From Arabidopsis thaliana (taxonomy: Eukaryota; Streptophyta; Magnoliopsida; Brassicales; Brassicaceae): a DNA stretch of 64,000 bases. This document shows, in pieces, positions 13,273 to 23,728 of the stretch. The translations under genes and the position numbers were made by a program. How positions within the stretch are numbered: the first letter of the stretch is position 1; each line of letters opens with the position of its first letter. The stretch lies in contig NC_003074.8 of the NCBI RefSeq assembly GCF_000001735.4, forward strand, positions 19,661,261 through 19,725,260, in the 5' to 3' direction. Below the pieces are notes generated by a model. The model made no database searches and was not told where the DNA came from. It saw only the letters and a program-made list of their open reading frames with translations.

Positions 13273-14098
13273 ATGGGAACTACCGATTGTCGTCGTCATG
13301 GCTTCATATTAGTTCTTGTTCTGTTTCTTACCTCTATCTCTTGTTTAGCTTCAAAAATGGACGTTAATTATGATGCCAGAGGCATCAAAATCGAAGTTGG
13401 TCGAAAACATAATCTCTCTGATTCCGTTCCTAACCCTCGTAGTGAGTTTGGGAGTTCTCTTCTAAGTTGGGCAATCAGATTCCAGTTTGTCGTCATCAAA
13501 ACAGGTCTAGGGCCCCTGTATTGATGTTTGATTGCAAAGAGAAAGGATATGTTTTCTCAAAGATCAATTTCGCCGACTATGGCCATTCAAGTGGTGATTG
13601 TGGTAACTTTAGACGCGGCACTTGTGGTGCACCCGATACCTTGAGGCTTGTCAAAAAGGTTCGAAAAATCAACCAACATTAATAGTATGTTAACCTTAGC
13701 ATTTATTGTTTTGTTTGTACCACACAACCACACTAGTTCATTGAGATTTGGTCCTACGTTTTATACGAAATAAGTTTGCGAAAAAACTGATCATGTTCAT
13801 CCATGATTAGTTGGGGTATGGCAAATCCAGACATTAGGTGCCAATTAGAAAACATATTTATAATATATGCACGGAACACCAAACTAAACATATATATGTT
13901 CATTATCTTTGGTTCACCTTTATTCGATAGTGTGATATATAATTATTTCAGTAAATCTTATAAGTATTGTTTGGTGCAGAATTGTCTTGGAAAATGGCAG
14001 TGTATACTTCTTTTGGGAGAAGGGACGAGATGTTTGGTCCGACTCATTGCAAGAGTCCTCCTTGGTTCGTTGTTGAAGCTACTTGTACAAAAACTTAG
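13273..14098 (+). pseudogene. SUEL-type lectin, copy 4, frameshifted
   Basis: Starts MGTTDCRRHGFILVLVLFLT at 13273 with signal peptide and linker (DARGIKIEVGRK). A frame change of one base near 13445-13465 moves the rest of exon 1 into another frame, where it reads CKEKGYVFSKINFADYGHSS, then RRGTCGAPDTLRLVKK, ending at 13658. The intron (13659-13979) is 321 bases against 76-98 in the other copies. Exon 2 from 13980 opens NCLGKWQC, then shifts frame again near 14015-14025 before the MFGPTHCK region, and ends in the family position (TAG at 14096). At least two independent frame breaks make it a pseudogene. Confidence 0.8.
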
Positions 14099-15263
14099 GT
14101 TTCTACTGCTTAAGCGATTCTTTATCGTTTCACTCTTTCCTCGCTTTGATCAAAGTTTGTTGTTAATCATACTAGGGCTCGTAGTTTCTGCAAAATCGTG
14201 GAAAATTTTGTCGTATAATTATGATTCGTTAGATCAACTTTATACATTTTTGATTCATATTTGTCACCAGTAATGTCATATATCCTAATATTTTTGATAT
14301 TTCTTATGTACAACAGATTTGTATCATTATATAGTTGGGAAATAAGTTTACTAAAACAAAAATCCCACAAAAAATAATGAATTAGTTATTTCAATAGAAA
14401 TACAAGAACTAATCACACTTTAAAAAAAATACACAAAAAAAGAAAATTTTCTATATTTTTTTTTTTTATCACCATCGTTGCATTCATTTTACCATTAACA
14501 TACAACACATAATTGTCCTATGATGTTAATTTTCTCCTTAAAACTTAACTATGAGTTAATATTTAACCCACATCCATTAGCTCAAGCTTAAAATTGGAGA
14601 AATGTCTGAAATCAAGAATCCAAAATTTTGTTATTGTTGAAGCTCGAAAAAAAAACATAAAGAGAAAGAATTAAGCTTGAAGAAATCAAGCTCATTGCGA
14701 AGAGTGTATTTTGAGTGTGAGGAAAATATGAATCGTATCAAAATCGTTTTATTTATTTATTGAAAGCTCATGTACAAGGAGAATGAGAACATGCTTCTAC
14801 AGTTTTTGTCAGTATAAATTGGTAATTATTTGAGTACTTTGTGTATTTTTATGGAATAGCTAAATACTTTATATGTTTTTATATTTTTTTTTGACATGAC
14901 ATAAGTAAATATCTAACAAAAATAAATTCTCAAATTTGAGTCTCTATATAAAAATAAAACCAATAAGCAAAAAATATTAAAATCTAAAAACCAATGGAGA
15001 ATTAAACTGTCTTCTACTAACAAACCCTTATTTCTTTTTCTTCTTCACTTAATTAAAAATAGTAAATGTATTATTAGATAATCGTGGAAAAGTCAGAAGG
15101 AATGTCTCTCCCCTACACCTCCGAAAACCAAGAAATACGAGATTTGAAAAATAGAAATACAAATTGATAGAAAATGTTAGGGCCACATCTACTCACGAAT
15201 ACGCATCTCCAAAGTAGCATACTTAACAATTTCCTTATCCTTGATTATGAGAATAGAAAAATA
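14099..15263. other. Intergenic between lectin copies 4 and 5
   Basis: Very AT-rich with homopolymer runs (for example T-run 14457-14467). No gene or clear transposon seen. The copy 5 promoter blocks start at 15076. Confidence 0.5.
15076..15213 (+). promoter_or_regulatory. Conserved lectin promoter blocks, copy 5
   Basis: Block 1 at 15076-15134 (AGATAATCGTGGAAAAGTCA, then ACACCTCCGAAAACCAAGAA) and block 2 at about 15178-15213 (GGGCCACATCTACTCACGAA, then TACGCATCTCCAAAG). Block 2 ends only about 50 bases before the start codon. Confidence 0.55.
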
Positions 15264-15844
15264 ATGAAAACTTCACATACTTTTCGTCGTCGTAATGGCT
15301 TCGTTTTGCTTCTTGTTCTGATTCATTTTTCTGTGTTTGGTTTCTCTTCAAATATCGATGTTTCTTATAGAGCAAGAGGCATCAAAATCAACGGTGACCA
15401 AAAACGTGTTCTCTCGAATTCCAATCACCCTCGCAGCGATTTTCGGAAATCTCTTCAACATGGAAAGGAACATTCAGCATGTACGAATCATAAATCTGTT
15501 CGAGGTCCAATAACGCGTATTTTTTGCCAAGACGGATATGTTATCACCAATATCAATTTTGCCGACTATGGAAATCCCACTGGTACATGTGAACACTTTA
15601 GACACGGCAAATGCGGCGCACCAGCTACTTTGAGGCTTGTCAAAAAGGTTAGCAGAATTAACTAGCGTTAATATGTTATGTTGGTTTTCTTGTCAATGAA
15701 TCTTATCGTACGTTGGCATTGTTTATGCAGAATTGCCTTGGAAAACCGAAGTGTGTATTTTTAGTGACGGATGAGATGTTTGGTCCGAGCCATTGCAAGG
15801 GACCTCCTACACTCGCGGTTGACGCCACTTGTACAAAAACCTAG
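15264..15844 (+). CDS. SUEL-type secreted lectin, copy 5
   Basis: Exons 15264-15647 and 15731-15844 give 165 residues, with an 83-base phase-0 intron at the family position (LVKK / NCLGK). Signal peptide about 1-32 (GFVLLLVLIHFSVFGFSS). The linker contains ARGIKINGDQKR, closely matched in copies 4 and 6. The SUEL domain from about residue 75 has eight cysteines: SACTN, FCQDGYVI, GTC, GKCGAPATLRLVKK, NCLGKPKC, SHCKG and the final ATC. It ends VDATCTKT. The ATG at 15264 is preferred over an upstream in-frame TTG because it sits where the sister proteins start. Appears intact. Confidence 0.85.
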
Positions 15845-16752
15845 GTTTCTTATTCCTACTTAAGATTTTTGTTATAGAGATTGTTTTTTTTTTCTCTTTC
15901 TCTCGTTTCAATCAAGTTGGTGTTGGTCATTGTATTTTTCAAATTTCAAAACATAAGCAAAGTTAGCAAACCAAGCTTTTGCGTTACATGTACAATCCTA
16001 TACAAACTCGATTGACGCTTACGTAACGTTTGTGCATGTATACACCATAATCGTCAATGGGACAAATGTTTTGGAAAATGTTAGTTTTACCAACACAAGC
16101 TAGAAAAGTTAGCCTGACACATTCCCTAGCTAACATTAGAACAACTAGATAGACTAATAATAAAACTAAGGAAATAATTCAAAATAATGAATATAATTGT
16201 GAAATCTAGTTATAGAGGTAACTGGATTTCAATCCCAATTTTGAAATCATTTATTTCGTATATATAGTACATTATAATTATCATTAGTTGGGTGGGAATG
16301 TAAGAACACAAATGAGCTGTCATGAGATACATAAATTAATGGATAATATTCTGACATTTATACAACAATAAAACACTTAGCAGAGGCATAATTCTCTAAA
16401 ATTTAACTAACAGCTAGAGATAACTGTGAAACAAATTAAACTCATCACGTCTATGAAAATAGAAAATGTTACTAATTCCTTCTCTTTCACTGGAGAATTA
16501 AAACTATTAATAAATAATCGTGGAAAAGTCAACAGGAATGCCTTTCACCAAACTCCTCCGAAAACCAAGAGAATGGAAAAATATAGAACTACATTGAGAG
16601 GAAATTTCGTGGCCACATTTACAAACGAATTCGCCTCTCCAAAGTTTGATTAATCTAAGTTTAACGAAAGCAAAAGTGTAACTACATCCATAAGAAGTCT
16701 ACTTAAACAAATGTCAATACCTTGATTTTGATAACATAAAACAAAAACAAAA
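15845..16752. other. Intergenic between lectin copies 5 and 6
   Basis: AT-rich, no gene seen. Contains the copy 6 promoter blocks (16513-16643). Confidence 0.5.
16513..16643 (+). promoter_or_regulatory. Conserved lectin promoter blocks, copy 6
   Basis: Block 1 at 16513-16570 (AATAATCGTGGAAAAGTCAA, then CTCCTCCGAAAACCAAGAG) and block 2 at about 16606-16643 (CGTGGCCACATTTACAAACG, then AATTCGCCTCTCCAAAG). Closest to copy 5. Confidence 0.55.
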
Positions 16753-17318
16753 ATGGAAACTTTACAATGTCGTCATCAGCATGTCTTCATTTTGCTTCTT
16801 GTCCTATTTCATTCCTCTCTGTTTGGTTTAGCTTCAAAGATCGATGTTTCTGACGATGCACGAGGCATCAGAATCGACGGTGGCCAGAAACGTTTTCTAA
16901 CTAATTCTCCTCAACATGGCAAGGAACATGCAGCGTGTACGAACGAAGAACCTGATCTCGGTCCGCTGACGCGTATTTCTTGCAATGAACCTGGATATGT
17001 TATTACAAAGATCAATTTCGCTGATTATGGCAATCCCACTGGTACATGTGGACACTTTAGACGTGGCAATTGCGGTGCACGAGCTACCATGAGGATCGTC
17101 AAAAAGGTTAAAAAAATAAGCTAACAAAAATCAACATTAACGTGTGTATAGTTAATACTAATAGATATTTTTATGAGTCTTATAGTTAGTAATGATTTGT
17201 GCAGAATTGTCTTGGAAAAGAGAAGTGTCACCTTTTGGTTACGGATGAGATGTTTGGTCCGAGCAAGTGCAAAGGAGCTCCTATGCTCGCTGTTGAAACC
17301 ACTTGTACAATAGCTTAG
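16753..17318 (+). CDS. SUEL-type secreted lectin, copy 6
   Basis: Exons 16753-17106 and 17205-17318 give 155 residues, with a 98-base phase-0 intron. Signal peptide about 1-27 (VFILLLVLFHSSLFGLAS). The linker holds DDARGIRIDGGQKR. The SUEL domain has eight cysteines: AACTN, ISCNEPGYVI, GTC, RGNCGARATMRIVKK, NCLGKEKC, SKCKG and ETTC near the C-terminus, which ends TIA. Like copies 3 and 5 it has no catalytic partner domain. Reading into the intron would give a short truncated tail (VKKIS and stop). Appears intact. Confidence 0.85.
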
Positions 17319-18012
17319 GTTTCATCATATATTGCCTGCCCCTATATAGAGAGATTTCTTCAAGTGTATTGTTTTTGTTCATCTTTTCTCGTTTTGGTCA
17401 AGCTGTTGTTTAGAGTTTCTTTGATGCATGGATCTATATGTTGTCGTCTTGTCGATTATGTTTCAAGTGCTTTAATTTTACATAATCAATGTAGTCATGT
17501 TTTTGTTTCAACGCAGACATTAATGGTTTACTATCACTTTTTTAAATATGGAAGTATATCCATGGTGAATTTTACGAATCAAACTCAAGATTGATTATAA
17601 GAGTCAGTACTTCACTCTATTTTATACTCAACGTTAGCACTTGGCAGTGCATAGATCCCACATTTATTAAGTCAATTTTCTTATTACTAATCTAGATGGG
17701 TTAACATGCAATTATGGAAATTGTCAAAAAAAATTATCCTTAGATTGGTTTGGGAAAAAAGAAAAAAAAAACAATTATGGTAAAGTAAAAAATGAAGAAG
17801 ATATTAATGACTTATTAAGTTCAATTATGACTTAAAAGCTGACGTCATAAAGAACTGGTTGGAGTTCTACGAAGAAGTAGTTTCGAATCCTTGACGTCAA
17901 CCTAAAGCCAATACGAAGAAGAAGAAGAAGAAGAAGAAGAAGAAGAAGAAGAAGAAGAAGAAGAAGATCGTGAGCCACTATATTCGCTTCCTTCCTCTAA
18001 TTTCCGATTCCA
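17319..18012. other. Intergenic and UPL7 leader
   Basis: AT-rich region downstream of the lectin array. Two TGACGTCA-like motifs (TGACGTCA at 17839-17846, TTGACGTCAA at 17891-17900) lie just upstream of the GAA repeat. No gene seen. Confidence 0.5.
17915..17967 (+). repeat. (GAA)n microsatellite, about 17 units
   Basis: Uninterrupted GAA triplets for about 53 bases, ending 45 bases before the UPL7 start codon, so probably in its 5' untranslated leader. GAA repeats are common in Arabidopsis leaders and are length-variable between accessions. Confidence 0.9.
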
Positions 18013-21000
18013 ATGGACCTGAATCGCAAACACAAGGTATATCTCCTCCTTCTTCTCTCGCTACTGTTGAACTTGAACCATTTCGATGCTGTTTCTGATC
18101 ATCGCTTTCGAATTCGATGTAAAATCTCTTCGTTGCATTGAATTTTGTTTTCTTTTTTTCTCTCTCAAAATTGGTGGTTCTAAAGGAACGTAATCGTTTT
18201 GATACCTTGTTCGTTGTTAAATTATAACACTTAGGGTTCTTAATTCTTATAGCACTCAGATTTGTTGGGATTTGAAGCTCCTCGTAGTGAAGAAGAAGCT
18301 TGACATGCCTCAATTTGAATCCTAGACTAATAAATTTTTCCTGAAAAATCAATTCGAAATTAGGATTGGGAATCGGAAATTATGTTTCGGTTTGCTTCAC
18401 AAAAGTTGATCTAAGGTTGATTACATGTCTTTTAAATTGGTGCATGACGATGCATCTGTGATTGTTAAATGAACTCTTATCAGGTGTCTCTTAGAGGTGC
18501 CAGCAGTGGGGAGATTTCAAGGGATGCTTTGCTTGCTAAAGTGTCTCAAGAAAGGGAGCTACGCAGTTATGCAAGACGCGCTAATGCTGCATCACTTTTT
18601 ATTCAAGTACTTCTTCTTTCTGCTAACTTTGGCTGACTTGGAATCTCTCGATGTTGTTTTTGGTTTTACGGGACTTTTATCTAAGCTACATAGAAGAAGG
18701 CATAAACTTAAAAGTAAATTTTTCCATTACTTGTAGAGAGTTTGGAGGTCTTACATTGTGAGAAAGAAGGCAGCTATAGAGATCCAAGAGGAGTGGGAGA
18801 ATTTACTGAGTTGCCATTCTGTTACACTGACCAAAAGTTGGGTATCAAGCAGAGTATTGAGACCGTTTCTCTTCTTTGTCAGATCTTTGTCTGTCCAACA
18901 TCAAAAGATACAGGCAAGAGAAATACACTGCATGCAAACTTGCTTTAAGATTCTATTGGAAAGCATCAACTCTAATGGTATGATTCTTTCTTTTTTTTGT
19001 CTTGCTTTAATTTGAATTGTTTGTCTTGCAAATAAGGAGGGAATAAATCTTGTTGTCTTTTGCAGATCAGGGGTACAATTTTTGTTCACTAGCAGTTGGT
19101 ACATCTGAAGATAGTAAAACATGGGCCTGTCAAACACGAAGGATGGTTTCTCTCTGCTCTTTCCTTCTCACGGAGTGTAATTATTCGCAGGAAAGGATAA
19201 AAGATGTTATTGGTGTCAATGCCCTTCTATTACGTATTCTTATTGTTTTAACTGATCCCAAAAGCTGGAAGATTATTACAAATGAAAACTTTGAAGATGC
19301 AGAAACAGCTAAAAAGATAATTATTCAGTTTATAGGGAGCTGTAAAAGTGGATATTACTCAGCAGTTCGGAGATATATCAAGACATTAACCAAACATACA
19401 GACGAGAGACTAGTGATTACTACAAGTGCAGTAACTTTGGCTCTACGACCATTCCACGTGAAACAGCCTGCTTTTGTTGATGACAACCAACCGGACACGA
19501 ATTTGGCTGTTGAAGAATATGTTTCTCTAATACTGACGATTCCTCGGCTTGTTTGCTACCTGCCAAGCGCTCTCATACGTGCACTGAAGCACAAGAGCAT
19601 ACTAATGCCAAGCTTTCACACCATATTGGTAAAACTCATATCATATTTTCTTAGACCAATTAATTTCTTCTTAAAGTCTCAAATAGGATGTAGAGAGAAT
19701 TGGCTGACTAGTTTTAAATCTCTGTTACTTTTTTCGACGAACTAGTTACTTATTTTTTTCAAAAAATCGAAGTGCTTATTAAAGTGTGGCAGGTGACACC
19801 AGCTTTTGAAGGACAAAATCTTGAACATAATATCGGAAATGGAGAATTCAGAGAAGCAAAGTTGTACCATGGAGATACCTTCTGTTGGATGGGTTATCGG
19901 GAACATCATATCCCTCGCAACAGTTAGTGAAACCGATTTTATGGATCCACAAGAATCAAATCCAGAGATGTTTTATGTCTTGTATGTTCATGTTATTGTG
20001 ACTCTCGCCGAGAATCTATTGTCTCAGGTTGAAAGTGTTGGAATTCAGGATATTCATCTTGATATTGAGGCCACATCGAATGAGACAGAGAAAGGAAATT
20101 CAGTTAAGATTTCTTTTGTGGAAATGCTTCGACCAGTATGTCAACAGTGGCATCTCGCAAAACTGTTGGCAGCTTCTGGGAAAGAAATTCGTGTTATAGC
20201 AGATAAAGATGCATCAACGAGTAGTAAGAAAGGATCAGAAACACTAGGACTGCTTGATATAGCACGATTATATTCATGCATGTTGAGAATCTTCTGCGTG
20301 ATGAATCCTGTTCTAGGACCTTTGCCTGTCCTTAACATGTTATCCTTCTGTCCTGGATACATTGTCTCTTTGTGGAATTCTCTAGAGAGTGTCCTACTCC
20401 CTGAAAATGGTTGCACTGCTGACGATGCATCTCATGGATCTGCTAAAACTTCATGGAATACAAGAAGTCCTTCTGAGAAGAAATTGAAACATCTCAAGAA
20501 TGACAGTGTCAACAAGTGGGTGAATGTGCTAAACAAGTTTTCTGGTAAATCACCGGGACCACGTGAACATGTGGAGTGTACTAGTGATCAACCAGGATCA
20601 GGCCAGGTTAATGAGTCAACTAATGATGTATGGGATGTGGAAACTCTGAGGGGTGGTCCTGTAGGTATCTCCAAAGAAGTGTCATGCCTGCTTCATCTAT
20701 TTTGTGCAACCTATGCACATTTACTCGTTGTTCTTGATGACATACAGTTTTATGAAAAGCAGGTAAATATGCTATATGGTTTCCTGCAGCTTATATGTCA
20801 TTAGTCTGATATTTACTAAAGGTTTGTTATGTCATATAGGTCCCCTTTATGCTAGAGAAGCAACAGAGAATTGCATCAATGCTTAATACACTCGTGTACT
20901 ATGGATTGTTGCGAGGCACAGGTCCTGAGAGTAGACAACTGATGGATTCTGCTATCAGATGTTTGCATTTATTGTATGAAAGAGATTGCAGGCACCCTTT

Positions 21001-23193
21001 TTGTGCTTCTGCCCTGTGGCTCTCACCTGGTAGAACTAGTAGACCTCCAATTGCATTTGCTGCCAGGACTCATGAGGTTTTACCAACCAGTGATGTTCTT
21101 ACAACTCCAAGCATGGGTTCTGTTATAACAATTACTCCGCATGTCTTTCCATTTGAGGAGAGGTAATCTTACGTTGATTACCCTTCATAGCCTTTCCATG
21201 TCTTTTATCTTTGTGCTACAATAACTTCTAACTAACTTTATCTGTTGAATGATGTTCATGTTGTGCTATCCCTGCAGGGTCCATGTGTTTAGAGAGTTTA
21301 TAAGCAAGGATAAAGCTTCAAGGAAAATGGCTGGTGAAGTGGATGCACCTGGTGCGAGGTCAATAGAGATAGTTGTTCGTCGAGGTCATGTGGTTGAAGA
21401 TGGATTTCAACAACTGAATTCAATTGGTAGCAGGCTAAAATCATCCATCCATGTCTCGTTTGTGAATGAATCTGGCCTTCCTGAGGCTGGCCTAGACTAT
21501 GGTGGGCTTTCAAAAGAGTTTTTGACTGACATAACAAAAGCAGCTTTTGCTACTGAGTAAGCTCTTCTGTATGTATGCATACTTTATTCTAGTCTTTGTT
21601 GTTACTTGTTCCAGTGGATTAAGTTTTATTTATTTATTGGTATGTCCATTATTTTTCTTTTCCAAAAGGTATGGGTTATTCTCGCAAACCCCTACTTCAG
21701 ATAGGTTGCTTGTTCCTAGCCCATCTGCACGGCACCTTGAGAATGGGATTCAGATGATTGAGTTTCTTGGAAGAATTGTTGGAAAAGCTCTATATGAGGG
21801 AATACTGCTGGATTACTCTTTTTCACACGTTTTCATCCAGAAGCTTTTGGGGCGTTATAGCTTTATTGATGAACTATCAGGGCTTGATCCAGAGCTCTAC
21901 AGGAACCTCATGTATGTCAAGGTAAAAACCGTTGCAGGTGATATATCTGTCGCCTCATATGTCAAAATTCAATCTTGTAATAAGTATCACAGGAAAGGGT
22001 TTCTGAGATCAAGACTTTGTTTATATGCAGCATTATGATGGTGATTTGAAGGAACTCTGTCTGGATTTCACAGTCACTGAAGAGTTTTGTGGAAAAATGA
22101 GCATAATTGAACTCAAACCCGGTGGGAAGGATACTTCAGTCACGAATGAGAACAAAATGCAATATATTCATGCAATGGCTGACTATAAACTTAACCGGCA
22201 GGTATCGTCTTTTTAACGTTTTATAAATAATCTTAAGGTCAATCATCCTGCAAAACAAAAGTTACTTCATAATTAATGAGGTAAACATGTTGTCCTATGT
22301 CTTGTCTCCAATGCAGATTGTGCCCTTTTCAAATGCATTTTACAGAGGATTGACTGACCTTATATCTCCTGCTTGGTTGAAACTATTTAATGCCCATGAA
22401 TTTAATCAGGTGTGCGGCTCTAATGTAATGATTTCTAGATTTTTTTCTTTTGTACAAAGCTATTGTCTCACAAAGATTCCTTTACAGTTACTCTCAGGAG
22501 GAAACCATGATATTGATGTTGATGACTTAAGGAGGAATACAAAATACACTGGTGGTTACAGTGATAGCAGTCGAACAATCAAAATCTTCTGGGAGGTAAT
22601 AACTCTTAATCAGAAGTCCTGATCTCTACGTTTTCTTTCTATTCTGTTTGCCAATTTATGACATATGCTGAGAGTTTGAGTGCGGCTTGTATAATTTCTC
22701 TCTGGGCATCCTGTCTCAGGTCATGAAAGGCTTTGAACCGAGTGAACGTTGCTTGCTCCTCAAATTTGTGACTAGTTGTTCTCGGGCACCACTCCTTGGT
22801 TTCAAATACTTGCAGCCAACCTTCATCATCCATAAAGTTTGTTTTTGAACTTAAGCTTAGAAATGTATGTTTGATATTCTGTTTGGTAATTTTGTTTTCT
22901 TACTTTTGTGCTTTTTCATCTTCTGCAGGTCTCTTGTGATACCTCTCTTTGGGCTGCTATTGGAGGACAAGATGTAGAAAGACTTCCATCTGCTTCTACG
23001 TGCTACAATACTCTTAAGGTGAAGTTTCAATAGTCCAATTATCTTTGTAGTCTACATGTGAATATTCCTATATCTTTTTTGTTCAGTCTTTCTTTTTGGA
23101 TTTCTTCAGCTTCCAACGTATAAACGAGCAAGCACTATGAGGGAAAAACTATTGTATGCGATTACTTCAAATGCAGGATTTGAACTCTCGTAG
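18013..23193 (+). CDS. UPL7: HECT-type E3 ubiquitin ligase
   Basis: Transfers ubiquitin to substrates through a thioester on its catalytic cysteine. Exons 18013-18036, 18484-18606, 18737-18977, 19066-19628, 19803-20762, 20840-21162, 21278-21556, 21669-21921, 22031-22201, 22317-22409, 22488-22595, 22720-22836, 22929-23018 and 23110-23193 give 1142 residues. An IQ-like segment ([20 protein letters not shown]) lies near residues 43-62, as in the UBE3B/UPL6-7 group. The HECT domain fills about residues 780-1142, with [34 protein letters not shown], and the catalytic Cys at about residue 1110 in [12 protein letters not shown]. All expected HECT landmarks are present. The first exon encodes only eight residues. 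Confidence 0.95.
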
Positions 23194-23728
23194 AGACCTC
23201 TAACCAGGTATTCATCTTGTTATGCACCTAGACCTTTTATCCTTTATTCTATTCAATGTATATGGCTTCTGTCAAGTTAAACTAGTAAGGCTGGTGTAAA
23301 CAGTGTGTTTGGTTTATCTTAAGATTATGGGAACTTGTTTCTTCTTGGTAGTTGTATATGAATATATGATAATCAACTAAGCTGAAAAAATCTTCTTAAG
23401 CTTTACCAAAATTCTTGCTGTAATCAACCTTAGAAATGTTAAAGAGGTAGATTCGGAACAAAAATAAAATACCAAAGATTGTGATCTTCTCAAACAAATC
23501 TTGGACCTATAGACCCATCAGGCCATCACACAGTGACACAGACCAGATTGGTAGTTTCTACATTCAGTCACACACACGCACACACAATCTGTCTCTTATT
23601 TGTGAGTTACATATATAGAGAGAGAAAGAGAAAGAGAGAAGAGAGAGAGATAGAGAGAGAGAGACAAACTTTGGTAGCTATTTGTAGGTATACAGTTTGA
23701 ATTCAATCCAACTGGAATGAAGCTCAAT
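23194..23728. other. Convergent 3' region UPL7 / GDSL lipase
   Basis: No gene. Contains a GA-rich microsatellite at about 23617-23666 and a short CA run (ACACACACGCACACACA) near 23571-23587. Confidence 0.6.
23617..23666. repeat. GA-rich microsatellite
   Basis: Imperfect (GA)n tract with AAAGAG and TAGAGA interruptions, in the 3' flank shared by UPL7 and the GDSL lipase. Confidence 0.8.

Noticed and set aside
13803-14273. 156-codon plus-strand open frame around lectin copy 4 exon 2
   Set aside because: It crosses the intron and reads exon 2 largely out of the family frame. Only NCLGK agrees, because of the frame break.
17364-17594. 76-codon plus-strand open frame downstream of lectin copy 6
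   Set aside because: It has no similarity to the lectin family or to any known domain.
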